NCBI GenBank assembly: GCA_002293585.1
Contig: DBDM01000154.1
Span: 15,761-23,626, forward strand
Direction: 5' to 3'
Source of the DNA: Bacteroidales bacterium UBA932
GTDB lineage: Bacteria > Bacteroidota > Bacteroidia > Bacteroidales > UBA932
Length of the DNA stretch: 7,866 nucleotides
Both the position numbers and the translations under genes were made by a program. The notes beneath the pieces are model-generated. The model searched no databases and was not told where the DNA came from. It saw nothing but the letters and a program-made list of their open reading frames with translations. Shown here in pieces: positions 1 through 5,601 of the stretch; positions within the stretch are counted from its first letter, which is position 1; the number at the start of each line of letters is the position of its first letter.

Positions 1-105
1 GAGCCAATCCAGATATCACTGGGTAATATAAACGGTGGACACTACTTCATCGTGATCTACGGTACGAAGGGCGAAAGTGTGGTTAAACAGATTGTGAAAG
101 ACTAA
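1..105 (+). CDS. C-terminal end of a secreted protein with a type A T9SS sorting tail (partial)
   Basis: The frame is open from base 1 and ends with TAA at 103-105, giving 34 residues. The segment ISLGNINGGHYFIVIYGTKG followed by ESVVKQIVKD resembles the end of the Por secretion system C-terminal sorting domain (type A): a hydrophobic 'I.L..I..G.YFI.I' strand, a glycine turn, and a final 'VVKQIVK' strand with a basic end. In the family this domain directs proteins already exported by Sec through the type IX secretion system, where the PorU sortase removes it. The function of the rest of the protein lies outside the window. The gene is followed 21 bp later by a strong terminator, so it is the last gene of its transcript. 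The family call rests on a short tail only, so a degenerate or unrelated beta-strand end is possible. Confidence 0.7.
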   Translation, partial: EPIQISLGNINGGHYFIVIYGTKGESVVKQIVKD

Positions 106-126
106 GCCCTTTCCTTGATAAGAATA

Positions 127-160
127 AAAAACAGGCTATCCGAAAGGATAGCCTGTTTTT
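127..160 (+). terminator. Intrinsic terminator after the T9SS-tail gene
   Basis: A 15-bp perfect stem pairs AAAAACAGGCTATCC (127-141) with its reverse complement at 146-160, closed by a GAAA tetraloop (142-145). The GC-rich core is 131-141 paired with 146-156. The T run at 156-160 makes a + strand terminator 21 bp after the upstream stop. Because the A run at 127-131 mirrors the T run, the hairpin could also stop minus-strand transcripts that pass the rpmH terminator. Confidence 0.93.
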
Positions 161-189
161 GTTGGGGTTTGGCGGTGGTATATATAAAC

Positions 190-219
190 AAAAAAAGCTG
201 ACCAAAAAATTGGTCAGCT
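190..219 (-). terminator. Intrinsic terminator of rpmH
   Basis: Read on the minus strand, a 10-bp perfect stem AGCTGACCAA pairs with TTGGTCAGCT around a TTTT loop (stem arms 210-219 and 196-205) and is followed by a run of T residues (complement of A190-A195). It begins 31 bp past the rpmH stop. On the + strand the hairpin is not followed by T residues, so it acts in one direction only. Confidence 0.92.
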
Positions 220-250
220 GCTCCCACTTTAAAAAGAATTATGATAAAAT

Positions 251-403
251 TTAAAATCTGTCTTCGTCGGAAACAGTCAGTTTTTTGCGTCCGCGGCGGC
301 GGCGGGCGGCTAATACGCGACGGCCGTTGGCAGTAGCCATACGTTCACGAAATCCGTGTTTATTGCGACGTTTACGTTGTGACGGTTGGAATGTACGTTT
401 CAT
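251..403 (-). CDS. rpmH: 50S ribosomal protein L34
   Basis: The ATG at 403-401 opens a 50-codon frame ending with TAA at 253-251. The protein begins [20 protein letters not shown] and continues [20 protein letters not shown], the unmistakable L34 signature: 'KRT.QPS..KR...HGFR.RM.T..GR.VL..RR.KGR..L'. L34 is a very basic protein of the large ribosomal subunit, normally 44-52 residues, so this copy is full length. The acidic end TVSDEDRF lies beyond the conserved core. In many bacteria rpmH sits beside rnpA and yidC near the replication origin. Here its upstream neighbour is rsmG, and no rnpA frame follows before the terminator at 190-219. The gene has its own promoter (426-457), so it can be expressed apart from rsmG. 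Confidence 0.97.
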   Translation of the reverse strand: MKRTFQPSQRKRRNKHGFRERMATANGRRVLAARRRRGRKKLTVSDEDRF

Positions 404-425
404 GACTTTTTCAAAATTTGGACTG

Positions 426-457
426 CAAATATAGGCAAAATCTTTTAATCTGCCAAA
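426..457 (-). promoter_or_regulatory. Bacteroidetes-type promoter of rpmH
   Basis: On the minus strand TATATTTG (433-426) matches the -7 consensus TAnnTTTG, and TTTG (457-454) matches the -33 element with 20 bases between them. This is the spacing known for Bacteroidetes housekeeping promoters. Transcription would start near 420, leaving a leader of about 17 nt before the rpmH ATG. The -33 box lies just 4 bp from a perfect palindrome at the end of rsmG. Confidence 0.85.
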
Positions 458-461
458 TAAA

Positions 462-485
462 ATTTATTTACCGCGGTAAATAAAT
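462..485. repeat. Perfect 24-bp palindrome spanning the rsmG stop codon
   Basis: The axis lies between 473 and 474. The centre is TTTACCGCGGTAAA with ATTTA arms outside, and all 12 base pairs are perfect. On the minus strand it encodes the last residues IYLPR and the TAA stop of rsmG and is followed by TTTTATTT. It could therefore fold as a weak terminator hairpin after rsmG, with an AT-rich stem and a GC centre. It could equally be a dimeric-protein binding site beside the rpmH -33 box. The sequence alone does not separate these readings. Confidence 0.75.
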
Positions 486-1115
486 CAATTTTTTGGTTGT
501 AAAAAAATCATTATCAAACCATTTACTTATGGCGTATTCTTCCGGCGGAAGGGCTTGCTTAGGCAGGAACTTCCGTACGGCGGCCAATTCGTCCGTCAGA
601 TCGCCCCCTTTAAGGTAGATAATGCCGTTGGGAACGGCCTGCGTGGCGCCGGGTTGCAGTTGTTGCCATACCCAGCCGGTGAAGGTCGCCAGGTCGGTGA
701 CCGCCCGGCTGACGGCAAAATCGAACCGGCCGTTCAACTGCTCGCAACGCGCCTGCCGGGCGGTCACATTACTCAAATTCAATGCCTCGGCCACCGCCTG
801 CACCACTTTGATCTTTTTGCCGATGGAATCTACCAGCGTAAACCGGCATTCGGGGAAAAAAATAGCCAGCGGAATGCCCGGAAAACCTCCGCCGGTGCCT
901 ACGTCCAGCACGGACGTGCCCGGAGCGAACCGGCAAAACTTGGCAATAGCCAACGAGTGAAGTACATGATGCTCGGCTAAGGCGCCGATATCCTTCCGTG
1001 AGATCACATTGATCCGCTCATTCCATTCGTGATATAAAGGCTCCAGTTGTGCAAACTGTTCCTGTTGCCGGGCGCTCAAGCCGGGGAAATAGCGTGTAAT
1101 AACGGTTAATACCAT
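468..1115 (-). CDS. rsmG: 16S rRNA (guanine527-N7)-methyltransferase RsmG
   Basis: This 215-aa protein has the usual length and the family motifs in order. NVISRKD lies at residues 36-42. The SAM-binding motif I, VLDVGTGGGFPGIPLA, lies at 69-84. DSIGKK at 96-101 follows the acidic position after beta-2. SRAV at 136-139 and YLKGG at 167-171 complete the methyltransferase core. RsmG uses S-adenosylmethionine to methylate N7 of G527 in the 530 loop of 16S rRNA; in other bacteria its loss gives low-level streptomycin resistance. The ATG at 1115 overlaps the end of the upstream glycosyltransferase gene in ATGGTATTAA, so translation is probably coupled and no separate promoter is apparent. RsmG (GidB) often lies next to mnmG near the origin; here it is separated from those genes. 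The last codons form a 24-bp palindrome. Confidence 0.96.
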   Translation of the reverse strand: MVLTVITRYFPGLSARQQEQFAQLEPLYHEWNERINVISRKDIGALAEHHVLHSLAIAKFCRFAPGTSVLDVGTGGGFPGIPLAIFFPECRFTLVDSIGKKIKVVQAVAEALNLSNVTARQARCEQLNGRFDFAVSRAVTDLATFTGWVWQQLQPGATQAVPNGIIYLKGGDLTDELAAVRKFLPKQALPPEEYAISKWFDNDFFTTKKLIYLPR

Positions 1116-2266
1116 AAGCCGCGGTTGCCGCTTTTTTTATGCGGTAAATGTGATGAAAAGATAAGGATAGGGTAAATGAAGGGAAAGATCAGATCCCATA
1201 AAAAAAGCATGAAAAGAAGCCCTTTTTCCCCTAAACGTTTTTTTGCCTTTGCAAATACAATGATCTGTAATATTAATCGTATGATTATCAGTCCTAATAG
1301 AGAAAACAATACAGGCTCCCGGCCGGTATTTTGTACTATGGCCACGGCCATGGCGGCGAAAAAGACCAGCCGGAAAAATACTTCCGTTAATTGAGGGTAA
1401 CGGTTCCCGTGGCGACGCAGGGCAAACGACCGCAATTCCTCATGGCGTTCGCGCCGCCAGCGTTTGGCTGTTATACGCAGGGAACTGACGGTGACCGCTT
1501 CCGGCGAAATAACCGCCGCCGTATTTTTCGGTGTAGCCACCTTATTGATAAATATACGGTCTTCGCGCAAATTTTCCGTAATGCGCATATCAAACCCCTT
1601 ATTGTCGAAAAATAAACTTTTACGGTAAGCCAAATTACTGCCTGTGCCCATATAAGGCTTGTGCTGCAAGGCTTTCCCTAAAAAATGAAAAGCCTGGGCA
1701 AGGCGGTCGGCGCGTATCCATGCACGGTTATTCTCTAAACGGGTATACCCCAGCACCACAGCTGTTTTTTCCGTAAACCGGCTTTGCATCCGGCGCAACC
1801 ACTGATTGCCCGCCGGATAACAATCGGCATCGGTGAACAGCAACAGGTCATAACGGGCGGCTTTGATCCCCACACCCAACGCCATTTTTTTGCTGTGCTT
1901 GAAAATCTCGTCCTTTACAATAGTGCGGAAACTCAGGCGTGGGTACTGCACTTGCATGGAAGCCAGCAGGGTTTCCGACTCGTCTTCCGAACAATCGTTC
2001 ACCACAATCACCTCAAACTCAGGATAATCCTGCTCTAACACCGGCTTCAAATGCTGTTGCAGGGCAGCGTACTCATTGCGGGCGCATATAATTACCGATA
2101 CCGGAAGGAGTGGGGCGGGAGGGGGCTGTTTCTTCGATACAAAAGCCACACGGCCGAATACATTAACATAGTAATAAAGTTGTACGGCGAAAGCCGTTAC
2201 CACTAACAACAGCATAATGTACTCGAACGTAGAAAAAAGAAAATACGTTTCGAACAATTCTAACAT
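1106..2266 (-). CDS. Membrane-bound family-2 glycosyltransferase
   Basis: The protein is 386 aa when started at the ATG at 2266. A GTG at 2290 would add eight codons, but it lies on the promoter -7 box, so the ATG is preferred. A membrane segment at about residues 15-38 leads into a GT-A catalytic domain. Visible motifs are VSVIICARNE (56-65, nucleotide-sugar binding), VVNDCSEDES (88-97), the DXD-type DAD (146-148), GTGSNLAY (207-214) and EDRIF (235-239), which holds the likely catalytic acid. AKRWRRER follows at about 267-274, where processive enzymes carry QxxRW; its first residue differs. Three hydrophobic segments at about 297-314, 320-338 and 350-372 anchor the C-terminus. It probably transfers a sugar on the cytoplasmic face to a lipid or polysaccharide acceptor; the donor and acceptor cannot be read. 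It is the first gene ahead of rsmG and overlaps it by 10 bp. Confidence 0.88.
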   Translation of the reverse strand: MLELFETYFLFSTFEYIMLLLVVTAFAVQLYYYVNVFGRVAFVSKKQPPPAPLLPVSVIICARNEYAALQQHLKPVLEQDYPEFEVIVVNDCSEDESETLLASMQVQYPRLSFRTIVKDEIFKHSKKMALGVGIKAARYDLLLFTDADCYPAGNQWLRRMQSRFTEKTAVVLGYTRLENNRAWIRADRLAQAFHFLGKALQHKPYMGTGSNLAYRKSLFFDNKGFDMRITENLREDRIFINKVATPKNTAAVISPEAVTVSSLRITAKRWRRERHEELRSFALRRHGNRYPQLTEVFFRLVFFAAMAVAIVQNTGREPVLFSLLGLIIIRLILQIIVFAKAKKRLGEKGLLFMLFLWDLIFPFIYPILIFSSHLPHKKSGNRGLWY

Positions 2267-2289
2267 AGATAGGGTTAAAATAATTAGCA

Positions 2290-2297
2290 CAAATTTA
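2290..2297 (-). promoter_or_regulatory. Putative promoter -7 box for the glycosyltransferase-rsmG transcript
   Basis: On the minus strand TAAATTTG (2297-2290) matches the Bacteroidetes -7 consensus TAnnTTTG, 23 bp upstream of the chosen ATG at 2266. No clear TTTG sits 19-21 bp further upstream, so the -33 half is weak. The position of this box is the main reason to reject the GTG at 2290 as a start codon. Confidence 0.55.
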
Positions 2298-2326
2298 CGG
2301 AATTATTTTTAATCTGCCTATCTTTG
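2294..2326 (+). promoter_or_regulatory. Putative promoter of tgt-lptG
   Basis: TATCTTTG (2319-2326) matches the -7 consensus TAnnTTTG. TTTA at 2294-2297 is a one-mismatch -33 element with 21 bases between. The predicted start near 2332 lies about 16 nt before the ATG at 2348. The TTG at 2324 overlaps the -7 box and so cannot be the start codon of a transcript made here. Its -33 half overlaps the -7 box of the divergent promoter, so polymerase binding on the two strands may compete. Confidence 0.65.
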
Positions 2327-2347
2327 GGGTTTAAAATAAAAACGACG

Positions 2348-3490
2348 ATGATATATCAATGCTTATCGGCAGATACTCAAAGTGCGGCGCGTTGCGGAAT
2401 CCTCCATACGGCCCACGGCGATATCCATACACCCGTTTTCATGCCTGTGGGCACGGTGGGAAGCGTGAAAGGCATTTTTCATCGTGACCTTAAGCAGGAC
2501 GTAAAAGCGGAAATCATCCTCGGCAATACTTACCACCTCTATTTGCGCCCCGGTGTTGAGATCCTGCGGCAGGCCGGCGGATTACATAAATTTTCGTCCT
2601 GGGACGGACCTTTACTTACCGATAGCGGCGGCTACCAGGTGTTTTCCTTAGCCGAAAACCGCAAATTAACACCCGGGGGTTGCACCTTCCGCTCCCATAT
2701 CGACGGGTCGAAGCACACATTTACACCCGAAAATGTGGTGGATATCCAGCGCGCCATCGGAGCCGACATTATCATGGCCTTTGACGAATGCCCGCCGGGA
2801 ACGGCCGATCATGCTTATGCGGAAAAATCCTTGCGCCTCACGCAACAATGGTTGGAGCGCTGTGTGGAACGGATGCGCACTACCGAACCGCTGTATGGCT
2901 ACGAACAAAGCCTTTTTCCCATCGTGCAGGGGTGCACCTATAAAGACCTGCGCCTGCAGGCGGCCGAACATGCCGTGAAAATGGAAGCCGACGGGTATGC
3001 TATCGGCGGACTGGCGGTGGGCGAACCTGCCGAAGTAATGTATGAAATGATCGAAACATTGCATCCCGTGATGCCTACCGACAGGCCGCGCTACCTCATG
3101 GGTGTGGGAACGCCGGTGAATATCCTCGAGGCCATAGCCCGCGGGGTGGATATGTTCGATTGTGTGATGCCCACGCGCAACGGCCGCACAGGCATGCTTT
3201 TTACCTCCGAAGGAATGATCAACATTAAGAACCGGCAATGGATAAACGACTTTTCGCCGATCGACCCTGCCGGCCCTGCCTTTGTCGACAACACCTACAG
3301 CAAGGCTTACCTGCGGCATTTGTTTATATCCGGCGAAATGCTCGGACCGGTCATTGCCAGCCTGCACAACCTGGCGTTCTACCTGTGGCTCGTGCAAACC
3401 GCCCGCGAAAAAATCACCGAAGGAAACTTCACCCCCTGGAAAAATACTATGGTGAAGAAACTAAACAGAAGAGTAAATAATGAACAATGA
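2348..3490 (+). CDS. tgt: tRNA-guanine(34) transglycosylase (queuosine pathway)
   Basis: The protein is 380 aa from the ATG at 2348. Tgt exchanges guanine 34 in the anticodon of Asp, Asn, His and Tyr tRNAs for preQ1 on the way to queuosine. Conserved parts are TPVFMPVGTVGSVKG (28-42), LGNTYHLYLRPG (58-69), TDSGGYQVFSL (91-101, Asp92 as general acid/base), FDECPPG (145-151), FPIVQG (190-195), GGLAVGEP (220-227) and RGVDMFDCVMPTRNGRTG (265-282). Asp268 in the last motif matches the nucleophile of characterised bacterial enzymes. The zinc site is unusual: where most bacterial Tgt read DPxCxCxxC, this one reads DPAGPAFVDNTYSKAYLRH (about 306-324), so all three cysteines are gone while the histidine of SLHNL (338-342) remains. 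The last residues NNEQ come from the heptamer repeat at the gene end. The gene leads a transcript that continues into the LptF/LptG permease. Confidence 0.96.
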   Translation: MIYQCLSADTQSAARCGILHTAHGDIHTPVFMPVGTVGSVKGIFHRDLKQDVKAEIILGNTYHLYLRPGVEILRQAGGLHKFSSWDGPLLTDSGGYQVFSLAENRKLTPGGCTFRSHIDGSKHTFTPENVVDIQRAIGADIIMAFDECPPGTADHAYAEKSLRLTQQWLERCVERMRTTEPLYGYEQSLFPIVQGCTYKDLRLQAAEHAVKMEADGYAIGGLAVGEPAEVMYEMIETLHPVMPTDRPRYLMGVGTPVNILEAIARGVDMFDCVMPTRNGRTGMLFTSEGMINIKNRQWINDFSPIDPAGPAFVDNTYSKAYLRHLFISGEMLGPVIASLHNLAFYLWLVQTAREKITEGNFTPWKNTMVKKLNRRVNNEQ

Positions 3491-3543
3491 ATAATGAACA
3501 AAGAACAATAAATAGTAATTTTCAATTTTCAATTCTCAATTCT
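3479..3543. repeat. Period-7 repeat array at the tgt/lptG junction
   Basis: The stretch divides exactly into heptamers: AATGAAC, AATGAAT, AATGAAC, AAAGAAC and AATAAAT (3479-3513), a short AGTAA spacer (3514-3518), then TTTTCAA, TTTTCAA, TTCTCAA and a partial TTCT (3519-3543). The right half, read on the other strand, resembles the left half (TTGAAAA against ATGAACA), so the array is a degenerate inverted repeat made of two direct heptamer series and could form a weak hairpin. It covers the tgt stop (3488-3490) and nearly the whole gap before the lptG ATG at 3547. Confidence 0.8.
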
Positions 3544-3546
3544 AAA

Positions 3547-4635
3547 ATGAAGTTCCGCCCTACCCTCATCGACCGTTATATCATCCGGAAATTTATCGGC
3601 ACCTATTTCTTTGCCATATTGTTGATCAGCCTCATCGTGGTGATCTTCGATGTGAGCGAAAAAATCGATGACTTTGTAGAAACCAAAGCGCCGTTGGGGG
3701 CGATTATTTTCGACTTCTACTGCAATTTTATTCCGTTTATCGTTAACATGTTCAGTCCGCTGTTCGTGTTCATCACCGTGATTTTCTTTACGTCCAAAAT
3801 GGCCGGACATTCCGAAATTATTGCCATTCTTTCGGGTGGTGTGAGTTTCCGCCGGCTCATGTATCCGTACTTCATTTCGGCACTGGTCATTTTTACCTTA
3901 ACCCTTGCCTTAAGCATGTTTATAATTCCTCCGGCCAATGCCCGCCGGTTGAGTTTCGAAGAAAAATTTACAAAAAGGGTGATTCGTAATACCGACCGTA
4001 ATATCCACTTCCAGATCGAACCCGGAGAATTTGTGTATATGGAAAGCTTTTCCACCTGGGACAATTCTGCCGGCAAGTTTTCACTGGAAAAATTCGACGG
4101 ATTGGATCTGCGGTCTAAACTCACGGCCGACAAGGCGGTGTGGGACACCTCATTCAACGGATGGAGGGTGACCAACTACACTATCCGTACCCTTACCGAC
4201 TCCGGCGAACTGATCACCCGCGGCCGGCAACTCGACACGGTGATCAGCGTTACCGCCGCCGACCTGCGGCGCTATCGCGAATTGAACGAATCATTGGACT
4301 ATTGGAAACTGAATGAAACCATTGCCCAGTTACAGGCGCGGGGCGACAATAGTGTGAAATTCGCATTGATTGAAAAATATAAGCGCGTAACGATTCCTTT
4401 CTCCGTATTCATTCTTACCCTGATAGGCGTATCGTTGTCGTCGCGCAAAGTGCGCGGGGGTATAGGATTGAAAATAGGCGTGGGCATAGGGCTCAGCTTC
4501 TCCTACATCCTCTTTCTGCGTTTTGCCGAAATGTTCGTGTATGCCGATATGTTATCGCCCGCCATTGCCCTTTGGTTGCCGAATATCATCTACACCATCA
4601 TCGCCGTAGGATTATACATCAAGGCGCCGAAATAA
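3547..4635 (+). CDS. LptF/LptG-family (YjgP/YjgQ) lipopolysaccharide export permease
   Basis: The protein is 362 aa from the ATG at 3547, close to the usual length of about 360. An in-frame ATG at 3487 would add 20 residues, but they are translated heptamer repeat, and the family start pattern 'DRYIIRKFIGTYFFAILL' begins just after the chosen Met. The topology fits the family: three N-terminal membrane segments (about 17-37, 61-83, 106-128), a soluble periplasmic beta-rich domain (about 130-275), then three more segments (about 281-299, 307-325, 338-358). LptF and LptG form the transmembrane part of the LptB2FG ABC transporter, which extracts lipopolysaccharide from the inner membrane and passes it to LptC and LptA. 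Whether this copy is the LptF or the LptG subunit cannot be settled here, so no symbol is given. It is probably cotranscribed with tgt; its stop directly abuts the stop of the convergent PorP/SprF-like gene. Confidence 0.92.
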   Translation: MKFRPTLIDRYIIRKFIGTYFFAILLISLIVVIFDVSEKIDDFVETKAPLGAIIFDFYCNFIPFIVNMFSPLFVFITVIFFTSKMAGHSEIIAILSGGVSFRRLMYPYFISALVIFTLTLALSMFIIPPANARRLSFEEKFTKRVIRNTDRNIHFQIEPGEFVYMESFSTWDNSAGKFSLEKFDGLDLRSKLTADKAVWDTSFNGWRVTNYTIRTLTDSGELITRGRQLDTVISVTAADLRRYRELNESLDYWKLNETIAQLQARGDNSVKFALIEKYKRVTIPFSVFILTLIGVSLSSRKVRGGIGLKIGVGIGLSFSYILFLRFAEMFVYADMLSPAIALWLPNIIYTIIAVGLYIKAPK

Positions 4636-5586
4636 TCAACAATCCTCGCAATTATAATACCGCGTTGCGTTGGAAATAGGAATGCGCCATGAAAGCAAGA
4701 TCTCGTGGGAAGAAGGGCTGTATTCCGATTGGTATTGGAAACTGTATCTGAAAGCATAACCTAAACGCCAATGTTCGGTGATGCCTACACCGGCCAATAC
4801 CGACACGTCGCCGGAAGTGCGTGCCAGCAAACCTCCCCATAAGAAATCATAAGTTTCACGGGAAGAATGTAACCGCAATAATTGCTGGCGGCTACTTTGC
4901 CTTTTATAAAAAAACATCATGCCTGCTTCGCCGTTGATGATCGTGTGATCAAGCGTGCCGGCCAATACGGGACTCAGATCAACATGCTCCGTCACACCGA
5001 ACCGGCTCACACCGTAGATCATGAAGCTCCGGTAACTGATCGGATTTTCCTTTTGTTCTATCAGGCGGAGGGCCGAAATACCCAACTTGAACCATTGGTG
5101 GCGCAATTCCACGCCGGCGTCGAAATTTATATCCGTGCGGGATTCGAACGGCGGCGCAACAGCGATCTCCGGATAATCGAAACTGATGTCGGCATCATTG
5201 CGGAAAGTCCAATTGACTATGGGCGATAAACCGAGGCTCAGGGTAAATTCACTCGTCAACGGGATATGATAGGCGAATGACGCTTTGAGATCCAGCGTAT
5301 GATAAAAGCCTATGGACTCGTTGATCACGCCGAAACCTACGCCTAAATTAGCGTTTTGAAATAAATAATGCCCGTACAGCAATTGAACGGAAGGAGCGCC
5401 TGCAACGCCTGTCCATTGCTCGTGTGCAATACCGTAAAGATCGAGCGTGTTGGTGTTGCCGGTGGCGGCGGGATTGAATAAGGCGCGGTACAACCATTTT
5501 TGCTCAATGTCCAAATGCCCCTGCGCCGCTGCTGTTGAAGTAACGGTTAGCCCTATAAACACAATGAGGTATTTAAAATTCTTCAT
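4636..5586 (-). CDS. PorP/SprF-family type IX secretion outer-membrane protein
   Basis: The protein is 316 aa from the ATG at 5586. It starts MKNFKYLIVFIGLTVTSTAA followed by AQ, a typical signal peptide probably cut near residue 21. Just after it comes the family hallmark NPAATGNTNTLDL within 'W..RALFNPAATG'. The rest alternates beta strands rich in glycine and aromatic residues, and the protein ends near SSHEILLSWRI, matching the 'SHEI.L.Y' end common in the family; this supports an outer-membrane barrel of about 300 residues. PorP/SprF proteins partner with T9SS substrates that carry type B sorting domains, as SprF does for SprB in Flavobacterium. Such a substrate gene lies 15 bp upstream here, so this is probably its dedicated partner rather than core PorP. 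The final NCEDC tail with two cysteines is unusual after the last strand. The start at 5586 is chosen over 5592 because of the AGGAAG site. Confidence 0.9.
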   Translation of the reverse strand: MKNFKYLIVFIGLTVTSTAAAQGHLDIEQKWLYRALFNPAATGNTNTLDLYGIAHEQWTGVAGAPSVQLLYGHYLFQNANLGVGFGVINESIGFYHTLDLKASFAYHIPLTSEFTLSLGLSPIVNWTFRNDADISFDYPEIAVAPPFESRTDINFDAGVELRHQWFKLGISALRLIEQKENPISYRSFMIYGVSRFGVTEHVDLSPVLAGTLDHTIINGEAGMMFFYKRQSSRQQLLRLHSSRETYDFLWGGLLARTSGDVSVLAGVGITEHWRLGYAFRYSFQYQSEYSPSSHEILLSWRIPISNATRYYNCEDC

Positions 5587-5594
5587 CTGCATAG

Positions 5595-5600
5595 CTTCCT
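5595..5600 (-). promoter_or_regulatory. Shine-Dalgarno site deciding the PorP/SprF-like start
   Basis: On the minus strand AGGAAG (5600-5595) lies between the stop of the upstream gene (5604-5602) and two in-frame ATGs. It is 8 nt from the ATG at 5586, which is good spacing, but only 2 nt from the ATG at 5592. Such a clear site is not seen at the other starts here, which have the A/T-rich leaders common in this phylum. Confidence 0.7.
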
Positions 5601-5601
5601 G

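Noticed and set aside
106..250. Possible small RNA or gene between the two terminators
   Set aside because: The 145 bp hold only the two terminator hairpins and a short AT-rich stretch; no promoter box or frame with coding character is visible.
555..980. 141-codon + strand frame opposite rsmG
   Set aside because: It is fully antisense to a gene with all RsmG motifs, has no recognisable family features and no promoter, so it is a shadow.
1132..1138. Run of seven A on the minus strand near the end of the glycosyltransferase gene, a possible slippery site
   Set aside because: The reading frame there is AAA AAA AGC, which does not fit the A-AAA-AAG phase for -1 slippage. No alternative extended product is recognisable.
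2666..3397. 243-codon open frame on the minus strand opposite tgt
   Set aside because: It lies wholly inside the highly conserved tgt gene, resembles no protein family I know and is rich in His and Gly from complemented codons. It is a shadow frame.
3487..3546. Upstream ATG giving a 382-aa LptF/LptG-family protein
   Set aside because: The extra residues are translated heptamer repeat, and the family N-terminus starts cleanly at the ATG at 3547.
3717..4175. 152-codon minus-strand frame opposite the permease gene
   Set aside because: It mirrors conserved membrane and periplasmic coding sequence of the LptF/LptG-family gene and has no start context or family match.
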